Shown one piece after another: positions 1 to 6,491 of a stretch of 64,000 bases of DNA (position 1 is the stretch's first letter; each line of letters starts with the position of its first letter). The notes beneath the pieces are model-generated. The model did not search any database. It saw only the letters and a list, made by a program, of their open reading frames with translations, and had not been told where the DNA came from. The DNA is taken from positions 1 through 64,000 of the forward strand of contig NZ_QOWC01000006.1 of assembly GCF_003574465.1 (NCBI RefSeq), in the 5' to 3' direction. The stretch is from Methylobacterium crusticola. Its GTDB lineage: Bacteria > Pseudomonadota > Alphaproteobacteria > Rhizobiales > Beijerinckiaceae. The position numbers were made by a program, and so were the translations under genes.

Positions 1-91
1 CGAAGCCGTTGCCGAAGCCCGACATGTAGCCCGGCGTGAGGCCTGACCCCGTGGCGGCCGCGGTCAGCCCGGATGGCGCCTGGATGTTCAT
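1..91 (-). CDS. hmgA: Homogentisate 1,2-dioxygenase, N-terminal fragment (cut by window edge)
   Basis: Only the first 30 codons lie in the window; the gene continues beyond base 1. The translation from the ATG at 91 contains YMSGFGNGF, the near-invariant N-terminal signature of homogentisate 1,2-dioxygenase, which opens the aromatic ring of homogentisate to maleylacetoacetate in tyrosine and phenylalanine breakdown. The iron-binding His/Glu residues are outside the window. It is divergent from a MarR gene starting about 60 bp away, a common arrangement for hmg regulation in alphaproteobacteria. The identification rests on this short but characteristic stretch. Confidence 0.85.
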   Translation of the reverse strand, partial: MNIQAPSGLTAAATGSGLTPGYMSGFGNGF

Positions 92-119
92 GGCGGTTGC
101 CCTTTCCTGCCCCGGCATT

Positions 120-166
120 TAGTTTCATTCGAAACCGATGCCGAGTGGATAGTTGCACTTGAAACG
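120..166. promoter_or_regulatory. Two MarR-type operator repeats in the hmgA/marR divergent region
   Basis: Two 17-bp near-palindromes share the pattern TAGTTnCAnnnGAAACn: TAGTTTCATTCGAAACC at 120-136 and TAGTTGCACTTGAAACG at 150-166. They are 30 bp apart, about three helical turns, which suits cooperative binding of MarR dimers on one face of DNA. The second overlaps the predicted TTG start of the MarR gene, so the regulator probably controls itself as well as hmgA. That these are operators is inferred from symmetry, repetition and position. Confidence 0.65.
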
Positions 167-644
167 GACGTCAAGCGCCCGGACGCCCGGGAGCCCCGCA
201 GGCCTCGCGCTCGCGACGTTCCTGCCCTACCGCCTGAGCGTGGTGACCGCGGTGGTGAGCGACGGGCTGGCGCGGCTCTACGGCGCGCGCTTCGGCATCG
301 GCATCCCGGAATGGCGGGTGCTGGCGACGGTCGGCGAGTTCGGCGCCATCACCGCCAAGGCGGTCGGCCGCCACGCCGAGATGGGCAAGGTCAAGGTCAG
401 CCGCGCCGCCGCCGCCCTGGAGGCGCGGGGCTACATCCGGCGCCGGCCCAACGCCGAGGACCTGCGCGAGGCGTTCCTGACCCTCACCCCCGAGGGAGAG
501 CGGGTCTACGCCGAGATCGTGCCCCTCGCCCTCGACTACGCCGAGCGGCTCACCGCGGATCTCGGGCCCGCCGAGCGGGCGGCCCTCGACGGGCTCATCG
601 CGGCGCTCCTGCGCCGGGCCCGCGCCATGACGGCGCCACCGTGA
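153..644 (+). CDS. MarR family regulator, probable hmg regulator
   Basis: A 163-residue protein with the winged-helix core of MarR regulators: N-terminal dimerization helices (about residues 20-45, FLPYRLSVVT), IPEWRVLA leading into the DNA-binding domain, a recognition-helix area around residues 75-95 and the wing ending RRRPNAEDLREAFLTLT. No ATG suits the family's N-terminus, so the TTG at 153 (or TTG at 159) is taken as start; both sit inside the second operator repeat. The family usually releases DNA on binding an aromatic or organic acid. Divergence from hmgA suggests homogentisate or a related aromatic as ligand; this is inference from context. Confidence 0.8.
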   Translation: MHLKRTSSARTPGSPAGLALATFLPYRLSVVTAVVSDGLARLYGARFGIGIPEWRVLATVGEFGAITAKAVGRHAEMGKVKVSRAAAALEARGYIRRRPNAEDLREAFLTLTPEGERVYAEIVPLALDYAERLTADLGPAERAALDGLIAALLRRARAMTAPP

Positions 645-681
645 CGGCGCCCCGTGACGGCGGCACCGTGACGGCGCCCCG
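637..681. repeat. Short tandem repeat, 27-bp period, two copies
   Basis: An 18-bp block beginning caccgtgacggcgcccc occurs at 637-654 and again at 664-681, with the core gtgacggcg also repeated between them. It spans the stop codon of the MarR gene and the space before the convergent hydratase gene. It may add secondary structure between the two convergent genes, but no terminator T-run follows. Confidence 0.6.
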
Positions 682-686
682 GGACG

Positions 687-1877
687 CTACGGCGACACCC
701 CGGCGGCGCTGAGGCGGGCGGCGAGGCGCGGATAGACCCGGCCGGCATTGCCGGCGTAGAGCTTCGCCCGGTCCGCGTCCGAGACCGCCGCGGCCTCGAC
801 GTAGCGCTTGGTGTCGTCGTAGGCGTGGCCGGTCTCGGGGTCGATCCCGTTCACCGCCCCGACCATCTCGGAGGCGAACAGCACGTTGTCGACCGGCACG
901 ACCTTGAGCAGGAGGTCGATGCCGGCCTGGTGGTAGACGCAGGTGTCGAAGAACACGTTGCGCATCAGCTCCGTCAGGGGCGGGCGCTTCATGTCCTGGG
1001 CGAGGCCGCGGTAGCGGCCCCAGTGGTAGGGCACCGCCCCGCCGCCGTGCGGGATGATGAGGCGCAGGGTCGGGAAGTCCCGGAACAGGTCGGAGGTGAC
1101 GAACTGCATGAAGGCGGTGGTGTCGCCGTTCATGTAATGCGCCCCCGTCGCCTGGAAGTTGCGGTTGGCCGAGGCGCTGACGTGGATCATACCCGGAACG
1201 TCGAGCTCGACCATCTTCTCCCACAGCGGATACCAGTAGCGGTCGGAGAGCGGCGGGTCGGTCCAGTAGCCTCCCGAGGGGTCCGGGTTGACGTTGCAGC
1301 CGACGAAGCCGAGCTCCGTCACGCAGCGCGCGAGCTCCGCCGTGCAGTTCGCCGGGGACACGCCCGGCGTCTGCGGCAGCTGGCAGACGCCCACGAAGTT
1401 GCGCGGCGCCAGGGTCGCGACCCGGTGGATCATGTCGTTCGACACGATCGACCAGTCGAGGCTGGTGCGGGCGTTGCCGACGTGGTGCCCCATCCCGCCG
1501 GCCCGGGGCGAGAACAGCGCCAGCGAGATGCCGCGCTCGGCCTGGAGCTTGAGCTGGCGGTCCGCCACGCTCGCCCGCACCTCGTCGTCGCTGACCTTGA
1601 GGGCGGACGGCGAGGGCGACTGCGCGGGGTCGTTGACGGCGTCGACCTGGCGCTTGCGCCAGGCCAGCATGGCGGGCGGCTCGGTGGTGTAGTGCCCGTG
1701 GCAGTCGATCACGAGGCCGGCGTAGCGCGCGCCCGGCGCGGGCTGGGCCGCCGCCGGGCCGGGCCGGGCGGCCAGCGCCGCGGCGGCGCCGGCGCCCGCG
1801 AGGCCGCGCAGGAAGCCGCGGCGCGGCTGGCAGCAGGCGCAGCCGGGAGCGCCCGGCGGCTCGGAGGCACTGATCAT
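687..1877 (-). CDS. LigJ-type 4-oxalomesaconate hydratase-like amidohydrolase with Tat signal
   Basis: A 396-residue amidohydrolase-fold protein. From residue 56 it closely follows 4-oxalomesaconate hydratase (LigJ of the protocatechuate 4,5-cleavage/gallate pathway): VIDCHGHYTT metal site (H60, H62), GCNVNPDPSGG, MIHVSASANRNF, IPHGGGAVPYHWGR and LFASEMVGAVNGIDPETG near the C-terminus. Unlike cytoplasmic LigJ it starts with a 48-residue extension carrying a twin-arginine motif (PRRGFLRG, Arg19-Arg20), a hydrophobic Ala-rich stretch and an AAAQ cleavage site, so export by Tat is likely. ATG at 1877. It lies 11 bp after the NHL gene and is probably co-transcribed. The substrate may not be oxalomesaconate, since no other lig gene is nearby. 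Confidence 0.8.
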   Translation of the reverse strand: MISASEPPGAPGCACCQPRRGFLRGLAGAGAAAALAARPGPAAAQPAPGARYAGLVIDCHGHYTTEPPAMLAWRKRQVDAVNDPAQSPSPSALKVSDDEVRASVADRQLKLQAERGISLALFSPRAGGMGHHVGNARTSLDWSIVSNDMIHRVATLAPRNFVGVCQLPQTPGVSPANCTAELARCVTELGFVGCNVNPDPSGGYWTDPPLSDRYWYPLWEKMVELDVPGMIHVSASANRNFQATGAHYMNGDTTAFMQFVTSDLFRDFPTLRLIIPHGGGAVPYHWGRYRGLAQDMKRPPLTELMRNVFFDTCVYHQAGIDLLLKVVPVDNVLFASEMVGAVNGIDPETGHAYDDTKRYVEAAAVSDADRAKLYAGNAGRVYPRLAARLSAAGVSP

Positions 1878-1888
1878 CGGCGGCCTCC

Positions 1889-3001
1889 TCACGGCGCGGC
1901 GGCGCGCTTGCGCAGCACCATGTCGCCCCGGAACAGGAACTTCTGCGCCCGCTTGCCGGTGTCGACCTCGGTCGTGAACACGTTGCCCCTCGCGTCCACC
2001 GCGAGGTTGTGGACCCAGTGGAAGTCCCCGGCCATGCGCCCGTTGCGGCCGAAGCGGCCGAGGATCTCGCCGGTCTCGCGGCTGAGCGTGCGGACCTCGT
2101 TGTTCGCCCCGTCGGCGTTGATGAGGTAGGTCTCGCGCTCGTCCGGCCACAGCGCGAGCTCCCAGACCGAGCCGTTGGCCCGCGTGCCCGGCTCGACGAA
2201 CATCTCCTTCACGAAGGTGCCGTCCTTCCGGAAGACCTGGATGCGGTTGTTGGTGCGGTCGCAGACGTAGACGAGGCCGTCGCGGGCCACCTGCACGCAG
2301 TGGACCGGGTTGCGGAACTGCTGCGCCGGCGCGGCGGCGGGGTCGTAGGGGCCGACCTTCTCGTCGGTCGGCGGCCGGCCGTAGGCGCCCCACATCCGCC
2401 TGAAGGCGCCCGTCTCGGCGTCGAACACGATGACCCGGTGGTTGTAGTAGCCGTCGGCCACGTAGAGCTCGTTCGTCGCCGGATCGACCATCATGCCGGC
2501 CGGCTTGCCGAGCCGGGTGGTGTCCCGGCTGTCGGTCTGCGGGCCCTGCTTGCCGATCTGCATCACGAAGCGGCCGTCCTGGGTGAACTTCAGGATCTGG
2601 CCGTCGTTGTCGCCGTTGCCGGCGAGCCAGACGAAGCCCTTGTGGTCGATGTGGATGCCGTGCTCGTTCTGGGGCCAGTCGTAGCCCGGGCCGGGACCGC
2701 CCCAGGATTTCACGAGCGTCCCGGCCTGGTCGAAGACGAGGACCGGCGGGGCGGGCTTGCAGCAGCGGGTCCGCGGCGGGTCGAGGCTCGCGGCCTTCTC
2801 GTCGTCCGTGAGGGTGCGGGGACGCTGGACCACCCAGACGTTGTCCTGCGCGTCGACCGCGACGCCCGCGGCCTGCCCCATGATCCAGTCGTTCGGCAGG
2901 CGCTTGGGCCAGGCCGGGTCGACCTCGAAGCGCAGCGGCTCCTCGGCCAGGGCCGGGACCGCGAGGGCGAGGGCGGCCAGGGCCGCCACGCAGCGCAGCA
3001 T
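1889..3001 (-). CDS. Exported NHL-repeat (beta-propeller) protein
   Basis: A 370-residue protein starting at the ATG at 3001, which has a strong GGAGG-type ribosome site (GGAGGAAACGAC before ATG); a longer reading to 3064 lacks one. An N-terminal signal peptide (MLRCVAALAALALAVPALAEE) predicts export. The rest consists of repeated blades such as GVAVDAQDNVWVV, GIHIDHKGFVWLAGNG, ELYVADGYYNHRVIVFD, LVYVCDRTNNRIQVF and NLAVDARGNVFTTEV, typical of six-bladed NHL propellers related to peptidyl-glycine lyases and strictosidine-synthase-like proteins. No catalytic assignment is possible. It is upstream of, and probably in one operon with, the exported LigJ-like hydratase, so both may act on the same periplasmic compound. 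Confidence 0.8.
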   Translation of the reverse strand: MLRCVAALAALALAVPALAEEPLRFEVDPAWPKRLPNDWIMGQAAGVAVDAQDNVWVVQRPRTLTDDEKAASLDPPRTRCCKPAPPVLVFDQAGTLVKSWGGPGPGYDWPQNEHGIHIDHKGFVWLAGNGDNDGQILKFTQDGRFVMQIGKQGPQTDSRDTTRLGKPAGMMVDPATNELYVADGYYNHRVIVFDAETGAFRRMWGAYGRPPTDEKVGPYDPAAAPAQQFRNPVHCVQVARDGLVYVCDRTNNRIQVFRKDGTFVKEMFVEPGTRANGSVWELALWPDERETYLINADGANNEVRTLSRETGEILGRFGRNGRMAGDFHWVHNLAVDARGNVFTTEVDTGKRAQKFLFRGDMVLRKRAAAP

Positions 3002-3224
3002 GTCGTTTCCTCCCTCGATCGTGTTCTGGCGTGATCGTGGTGTCGGGAGGACATAGGACGGCACCCGGTCGCGTTCGTCCAGCCGCGCGGCCCGGAATTC
3101 TCGAGGGGTCCGGCCGGCGTGGCGGGCGCGGCCCGGGGGCGCAGCACGGGGCGGCCCGCGGGTCTCCGGGGCCTTGCCCGTGGGCGAGGCCCCCGGGGAG
3201 GAAACCCCGGTCCCGGCCGCGGCG

Positions 3225-3665
3225 TCACTCGTTGATCACCATCCCGTAGACGTCGGTCTCGAACTGCTCGCCCTCCTCGTCGGGGAAGTCGATGCCGTCC
3301 AGGTTGTCCGCCCAGTGGACGAGCTCGTGCAGCAGGGTGACGCCGACCAGGAAGACGTCCTTGTTCCACTTCGTCTTGCGGAGCCCGTGTCCGTCCTCGA
3401 ACTCCTGCACGATCCGGGTGTGGATGTTGATGACGTTCGGATCGACCGAGGCGTTGAACAGCCCGATGGCGCCGCTGAGCGGCTTGATGACGATGTGGGG
3501 CTCGTTGCCCCAGGTCAGGGCGCGCTTCAGCGTCGCCCGGTCGATCTGGCCGTACTTCGCGAAGCCGGCCACGATCGCCTTCACGTCGACGACCTGGGGC
3601 AGCGAGTAGCGGACGTACTTGGTGAACTTCGGAAATCGCGTCTGGTCGGACCTGCTCATGATCAT
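3225..3665 (-). CDS. Stand-alone zincin, Tox-MPTase3-like metallopeptidase
   Basis: A 146-residue protein beginning at ATG 3665, chosen because GGGAGAG lies just upstream; a second in-frame ATG follows at 3659. It has no signal peptide or membrane segment. LLHELVHWADN (HELVH at residues 113-117) is a zincin HExxH zinc site, and an acidic DEEGEQFETD stretch about 12-20 residues later offers the third ligand. The size and the HELVHWAD...G pattern resemble the metallopeptidase-toxin-3 domain found at the C-termini of polymorphic toxins, here without any delivery domain. Family membership is from memory of the motif. Target unknown. Confidence 0.6.
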   Translation of the reverse strand: MIMSRSDQTRFPKFTKYVRYSLPQVVDVKAIVAGFAKYGQIDRATLKRALTWGNEPHIVIKPLSGAIGLFNASVDPNVINIHTRIVQEFEDGHGLRKTKWNKDVFLVGVTLLHELVHWADNLDGIDFPDEEGEQFETDVYGMVINE

Positions 3666-3993
3666 CGCGCACTCTCCCGGTTGCTGGAAAAACCCGTTGC
3701 GTCTGTCCCGAGGCTCGGGCCAGCCCATGGCGATCCTCCCGGCGCCCGGACGGGCCTTGCGACCCCGCGGGCGCGGGAGACGGTCCGGCTCGCTGCGGTC
3801 CGCATCGACCGCGCGCGACGCAACCCGGGGGAGCGCCGCGGGCGGGCGTCGAGGCGGTTCCCACGCACCTGCGCGAAGCCCCCGCGCGCATCGTGCGCGA
3901 GGATCCGGCAGCTCGTGGACGTCGATGTTCCGAGGACGAAGCTATTGAAGCAGATCGCGTCCGGCGCGCCTGTGCGAGGCCGCACCGGCCCGC
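3666..3993. other. Intergenic region, no gene recognised
   Basis: This 328-bp stretch separates two minus-strand genes. It is less uniformly GC-rich than its surroundings. Reading frames across it lack coding character or overlap neighbours antisense. It should contain the promoter of the zincin gene, but no convincing -35/-10 pair could be picked out. Confidence 0.5.
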
Positions 3994-4410
3994 TCAGCGC
4001 TCGCCGACCTCGACCTTGTCGACGGCCCAGGTCCCGCCGCGGCGGCTGAAGCGGCCCTCGCCGAGGAGCCCCTCGGCCCCGAACGCGAACTTGACCACCG
4101 CGGTGTCGCCCGACAGCTCGAGCGCGCTGATCTCGAGCGCCTTCGGATCCTTCCCGCTCGACAGCACGGCCTTCTCGCCGGCGACCGTCCAGCCGGACCC
4201 GTCCACCTCCGTGCCGCTGAGGTTCACCACCCGGAGCGGGACCCGCTCGGGCCTCTCGGCGAAGTGGTAGTACTGCTGCAGGTCGGGAGCATTCAGCAGA
4301 AGCTGGATGATCTGGTGACCGTCTTGGCTCGTCTGAGCGGACGCGGGTGAGGTCATGGCCAGGGCTCCTATGATGGCAGCAGGCACGCACTGCTTGACGA
4401 AGGTGAGCAT
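3994..4410 (-). CDS. Small secreted protein of unknown function
   Basis: A 138-residue protein from the ATG at 4410. A hydrophobic segment (VPAAIIGALAMTSPASA) followed by AQT predicts a Sec signal peptide cleaved near residue 25. The mature part of roughly 113 residues is probably all-beta (alternating WTVAGEKAVL, ALELSGDTAVVKFAF, RRGGTWAVDKVEV). An upstream reading to 4521 would bury the signal peptide and is less likely. I do not recognise the family. It sits about 330 bp upstream of the HELVH protein on the same strand; a toxin-partner relation is possible but unsupported by anything beyond adjacency. Confidence 0.65.
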   Translation of the reverse strand: MLTFVKQCVPAAIIGALAMTSPASAQTSQDGHQIIQLLLNAPDLQQYYHFAERPERVPLRVVNLSGTEVDGSGWTVAGEKAVLSSGKDPKALEISALELSGDTAVVKFAFGAEGLLGEGRFSRRGGTWAVDKVEVGER

Positions 4411-4735
4411 TCGTTGTGATATCCAGCAAATCATGTCGACCACGCTTGCTTCATTGGCGGCGGCGACTTGCGCTGCGGCAGCATGCCGAGCGCTGAACGG
4501 TGGATCTTCTAGTATTACCACAGTTTTGTATTTTGGCGAGGAGTTTGCGCGGCCGCCGATCCTCGCCCGTGACTAATCGCACCTGCGCGCGCCGCCGCCA
4601 GGCCGGCGCCGGGCCCGGGGGCCTGCGGCGGGAGCCGGGCCCGCCGCCGCGCTCCCTCCGCCGGCGCGAACCGCGCCGCCGCGAACCGCGCCGCGACCCG
4701 TTGCCCTCGGCGCCCGGGTCAGGCAGCGTGCCGGC
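4411..4735. other. Intergenic region between divergent genes, no gene recognised
   Basis: A 325-bp divergent region. The left half is AT-richer (around 4500-4545, tattaccacagttttgtatt) and probably holds the promoter of the secreted-protein gene. The right half is extremely GC-rich with short direct repeats of ccgcgaaccgcg near 4665-4695, just before dgoK. No RNA gene or ORF is convincing here. Confidence 0.5.
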
Positions 4736-5662
4736 ATGATCGGGATCGATTGGGGAACCAGCAGCGCCCGCGCCTACCGGCTCGGCCGGGACGGCGCCGT
4801 CCTGGCGCGGCGCGAGGGGGCGCGGGGCATCCTGCACGTCGCGGCCGGCGGCTTCGGGGCGGAGCTGCGCGCCATGGTGGGCGACTGGCTCGAGGACGGC
4901 GAGGCGCGGGTGCTGCTCTCCGGCATGGTCGGCAGCCGCCAGGGCTGGCAGGAGGCGCCCTACCTCGCCTGCCCGGTCGGGCTCGACGCGCTGGCGGCGG
5001 GCCTCGCGGCGGTGCCGTTCGAGGGCGCGGTGGTCCGCCTCGTGCCGGGCCTGAGCGCCGAGGACGCGGCCGGGGTGCCCGAGGTGATGCGCGGCGAGGA
5101 GGTGCAGGCCTTCGGGGCGCTTGCCCGCCCGGACGAGGACGCGCTCCTCTGCCTGCCCGGCAGCCACGCCAAGTGGGTGCGCGTCGAGAGGGGCCGCATC
5201 GCCGGCTTCTCCACCAGCATGACGGGCGAGGCCTACGCGGCGTTGCGCGGCCACACCATCCTGGGCCGCATGATGGAGGGACCGGCCGAGCCCGGCGCCG
5301 CCTTCGATGCCGGCGTGGCGCGGGCCGCCGAGGCGGGCGGGCTGCTGCACCACCTGTTCGGCGCGCGCAGCCTCGGCCTCTTCGGCCGCCTCGGGCCCGC
5401 GGATGCCGCGAGCTACCTGTCGGGCCTGCTCATCGGCCACGAAGTCGCGGCGGCCCTTCCGGCCGCGGCGGCCCTTCCGGCCGGGGGGACGCCGCGGGAC
5501 GCGCCGGCCGCCGGCGAGGCGGTGCGCCTCGTGGGGGCCGGGCCCCTGACGGCGCTCTACGCCCGGGCGATCGGCCTGAGGGGCGGGAGCGCCCTCGTGG
5601 GCGATCCGGACGCCGCGGCGCGCGGCCTCGCGCTGATCGGGGAGAGAACCGCATGGACGTGA
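4736..5662 (+). CDS. dgoK: 2-dehydro-3-deoxygalactonokinase
   Basis: A 308-residue sugar kinase that phosphorylates 2-keto-3-deoxygalactonate at the 6-position in the De Ley-Doudoroff pathway for galactose/galactonate. Family features: N-terminal phosphate loop IGIDWGTSSARAYR, LLSGMVGSRQGW (about residues 62-73), LCLPGSHAKWVRV (about 139-151), then FSTSMTGEAYAAL, all characteristic of DgoK. It overlaps dgoA by 10 bp, so translation is probably coupled. The ATG at 4736 has only a weak AGG upstream. No galactonate dehydratase or galactose dehydrogenase is in the window, so the upstream steps must be elsewhere. Confidence 0.92.
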   Translation: MIGIDWGTSSARAYRLGRDGAVLARREGARGILHVAAGGFGAELRAMVGDWLEDGEARVLLSGMVGSRQGWQEAPYLACPVGLDALAAGLAAVPFEGAVVRLVPGLSAEDAAGVPEVMRGEEVQAFGALARPDEDALLCLPGSHAKWVRVERGRIAGFSTSMTGEAYAALRGHTILGRMMEGPAEPGAAFDAGVARAAEAGGLLHHLFGARSLGLFGRLGPADAASYLSGLLIGHEVAAALPAAAALPAGGTPRDAPAAGEAVRLVGAGPLTALYARAIGLRGGSALVGDPDAAARGLALIGERTAWT

Positions 5663-6264
5663 TGGACTGGCTTCGCCGCTGCCCCCTGGTGGCGATCCTG
5701 CGCGGCGTCCGGCCCGACGAGGTCGAGGCGGTCGGCGAGGCGCTGGTGGGCGAGGGGGTGGTGATCCTGGAGGTGCCCCTCAACTCGCCCGAGCCCGTCG
5801 AGAGCGTGCGCCGGCTCGCCGCCCGCCTCGGCGACCGGGCCCTCGTCGGCGCCGGCACCTTCCGGCGCGAGGCCGAGGTCGCGGCGGTGGCGCAGGCCGG
5901 CGGCCGCCTCCTGGTGACGCCCCACGCCGACCCGGCCCTGGTGCGCGCCGCCAAGGCCCGCGGCATGGTGGCGATGCCGGGCTTCCTCACCCCGGCGGAG
6001 GCCTTCGCGCTGCTCGATGCCGGCGCCGACGCCCTCAAGCTGTTTCCCGCCGAGGCGGGCGGTCCCGCCATGCTGCGGGCCCTGCGCGCGGTGCTGCCGG
6101 GGGACGTGCCGCTGCTGCCGGTGGGCGGCGTCGACGCCCTGAGCCTGCCCGCCTGGCGGGCCGCCGGCGCCAGCGGCTACGGCTGCGGCTCCGCGCTCTA
6201 CAAGCCCGGCGACGCGCCCGCCACGGTGGCCGCCAAGGCCCGGGCCCTGCTCGCGGCGCTGTAG
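5653..6264 (+). CDS. dgoA: 2-dehydro-3-deoxy-6-phosphogalactonate aldolase
   Basis: A 203-residue KDPG/KDPGal class I aldolase cleaving 2-keto-3-deoxy-6-phosphogalactonate to pyruvate and glyceraldehyde 3-phosphate. The (beta/alpha)8 barrel shows PLVAILRGV, catalytic Glu40 (VILEVPLNSP), VGAGTF and the Schiff-base lysine K129 in ALKLFPAE, followed by PVGGVD phosphate-binding residues. The start ATG lies inside the 3' end of dgoK, giving a 10-bp overlap. The size matches the family. The KDPGal rather than KDPG specificity is assigned from pairing with DgoK. Confidence 0.92.
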   Translation: MDVMDWLRRCPLVAILRGVRPDEVEAVGEALVGEGVVILEVPLNSPEPVESVRRLAARLGDRALVGAGTFRREAEVAAVAQAGGRLLVTPHADPALVRAAKARGMVAMPGFLTPAEAFALLDAGADALKLFPAEAGGPAMLRALRAVLPGDVPLLPVGGVDALSLPAWRAAGASGYGCGSALYKPGDAPATVAAKARALLAAL

Positions 6265-6392
6265 GCGCGCCCGCTCCCGCCGCCAAGATGGTTTGACCCC
6301 CTACTTTCTTGCCCCGCGGCGGGGTCCGGCGCTACTCTGCCGGAGGGCACGCTCCGGACACACGGGCGGCCCGAGGTGAGAGGAACACGCCC

Positions 6393-6491
6393 ATGCCGAG
6401 CGGCCCCGAGCCGACCGTCCCCGTGCCGGCCGTCGTCACGCCCCCCGTCCCGCCGCGCGCCCGGATCCCCGGCCCGGGAGGCGCCGCATGA
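6393..6491 (+). CDS. Possible 32-residue proline-rich leader peptide
   Basis: A short ORF starting at ATG 6393 behind GAGGTGAGAGGAACACGCCC, a better ribosome site than the one for the MFS gene. It encodes a Pro/Val-rich peptide (PTVPVPAVVTPPVPPR) and ends in TGA overlapping the MFS start codon (ATGA). The overlap suggests translational coupling, so the peptide may act as a leader that sets transporter translation. There is no homology I recognise; it could be chance in GC-rich DNA. Confidence 0.35.
   Translation: MPSGPEPTVPVPAVVTPPVPPRARIPGPGGAA

Noticed and set aside
6293..6338. TTGACC box and TACTCT as a promoter for the MFS-MarR genes
   Set aside because: The spacing is about 34 bp, too long for sigma70, and no other -10 candidate is convincing.
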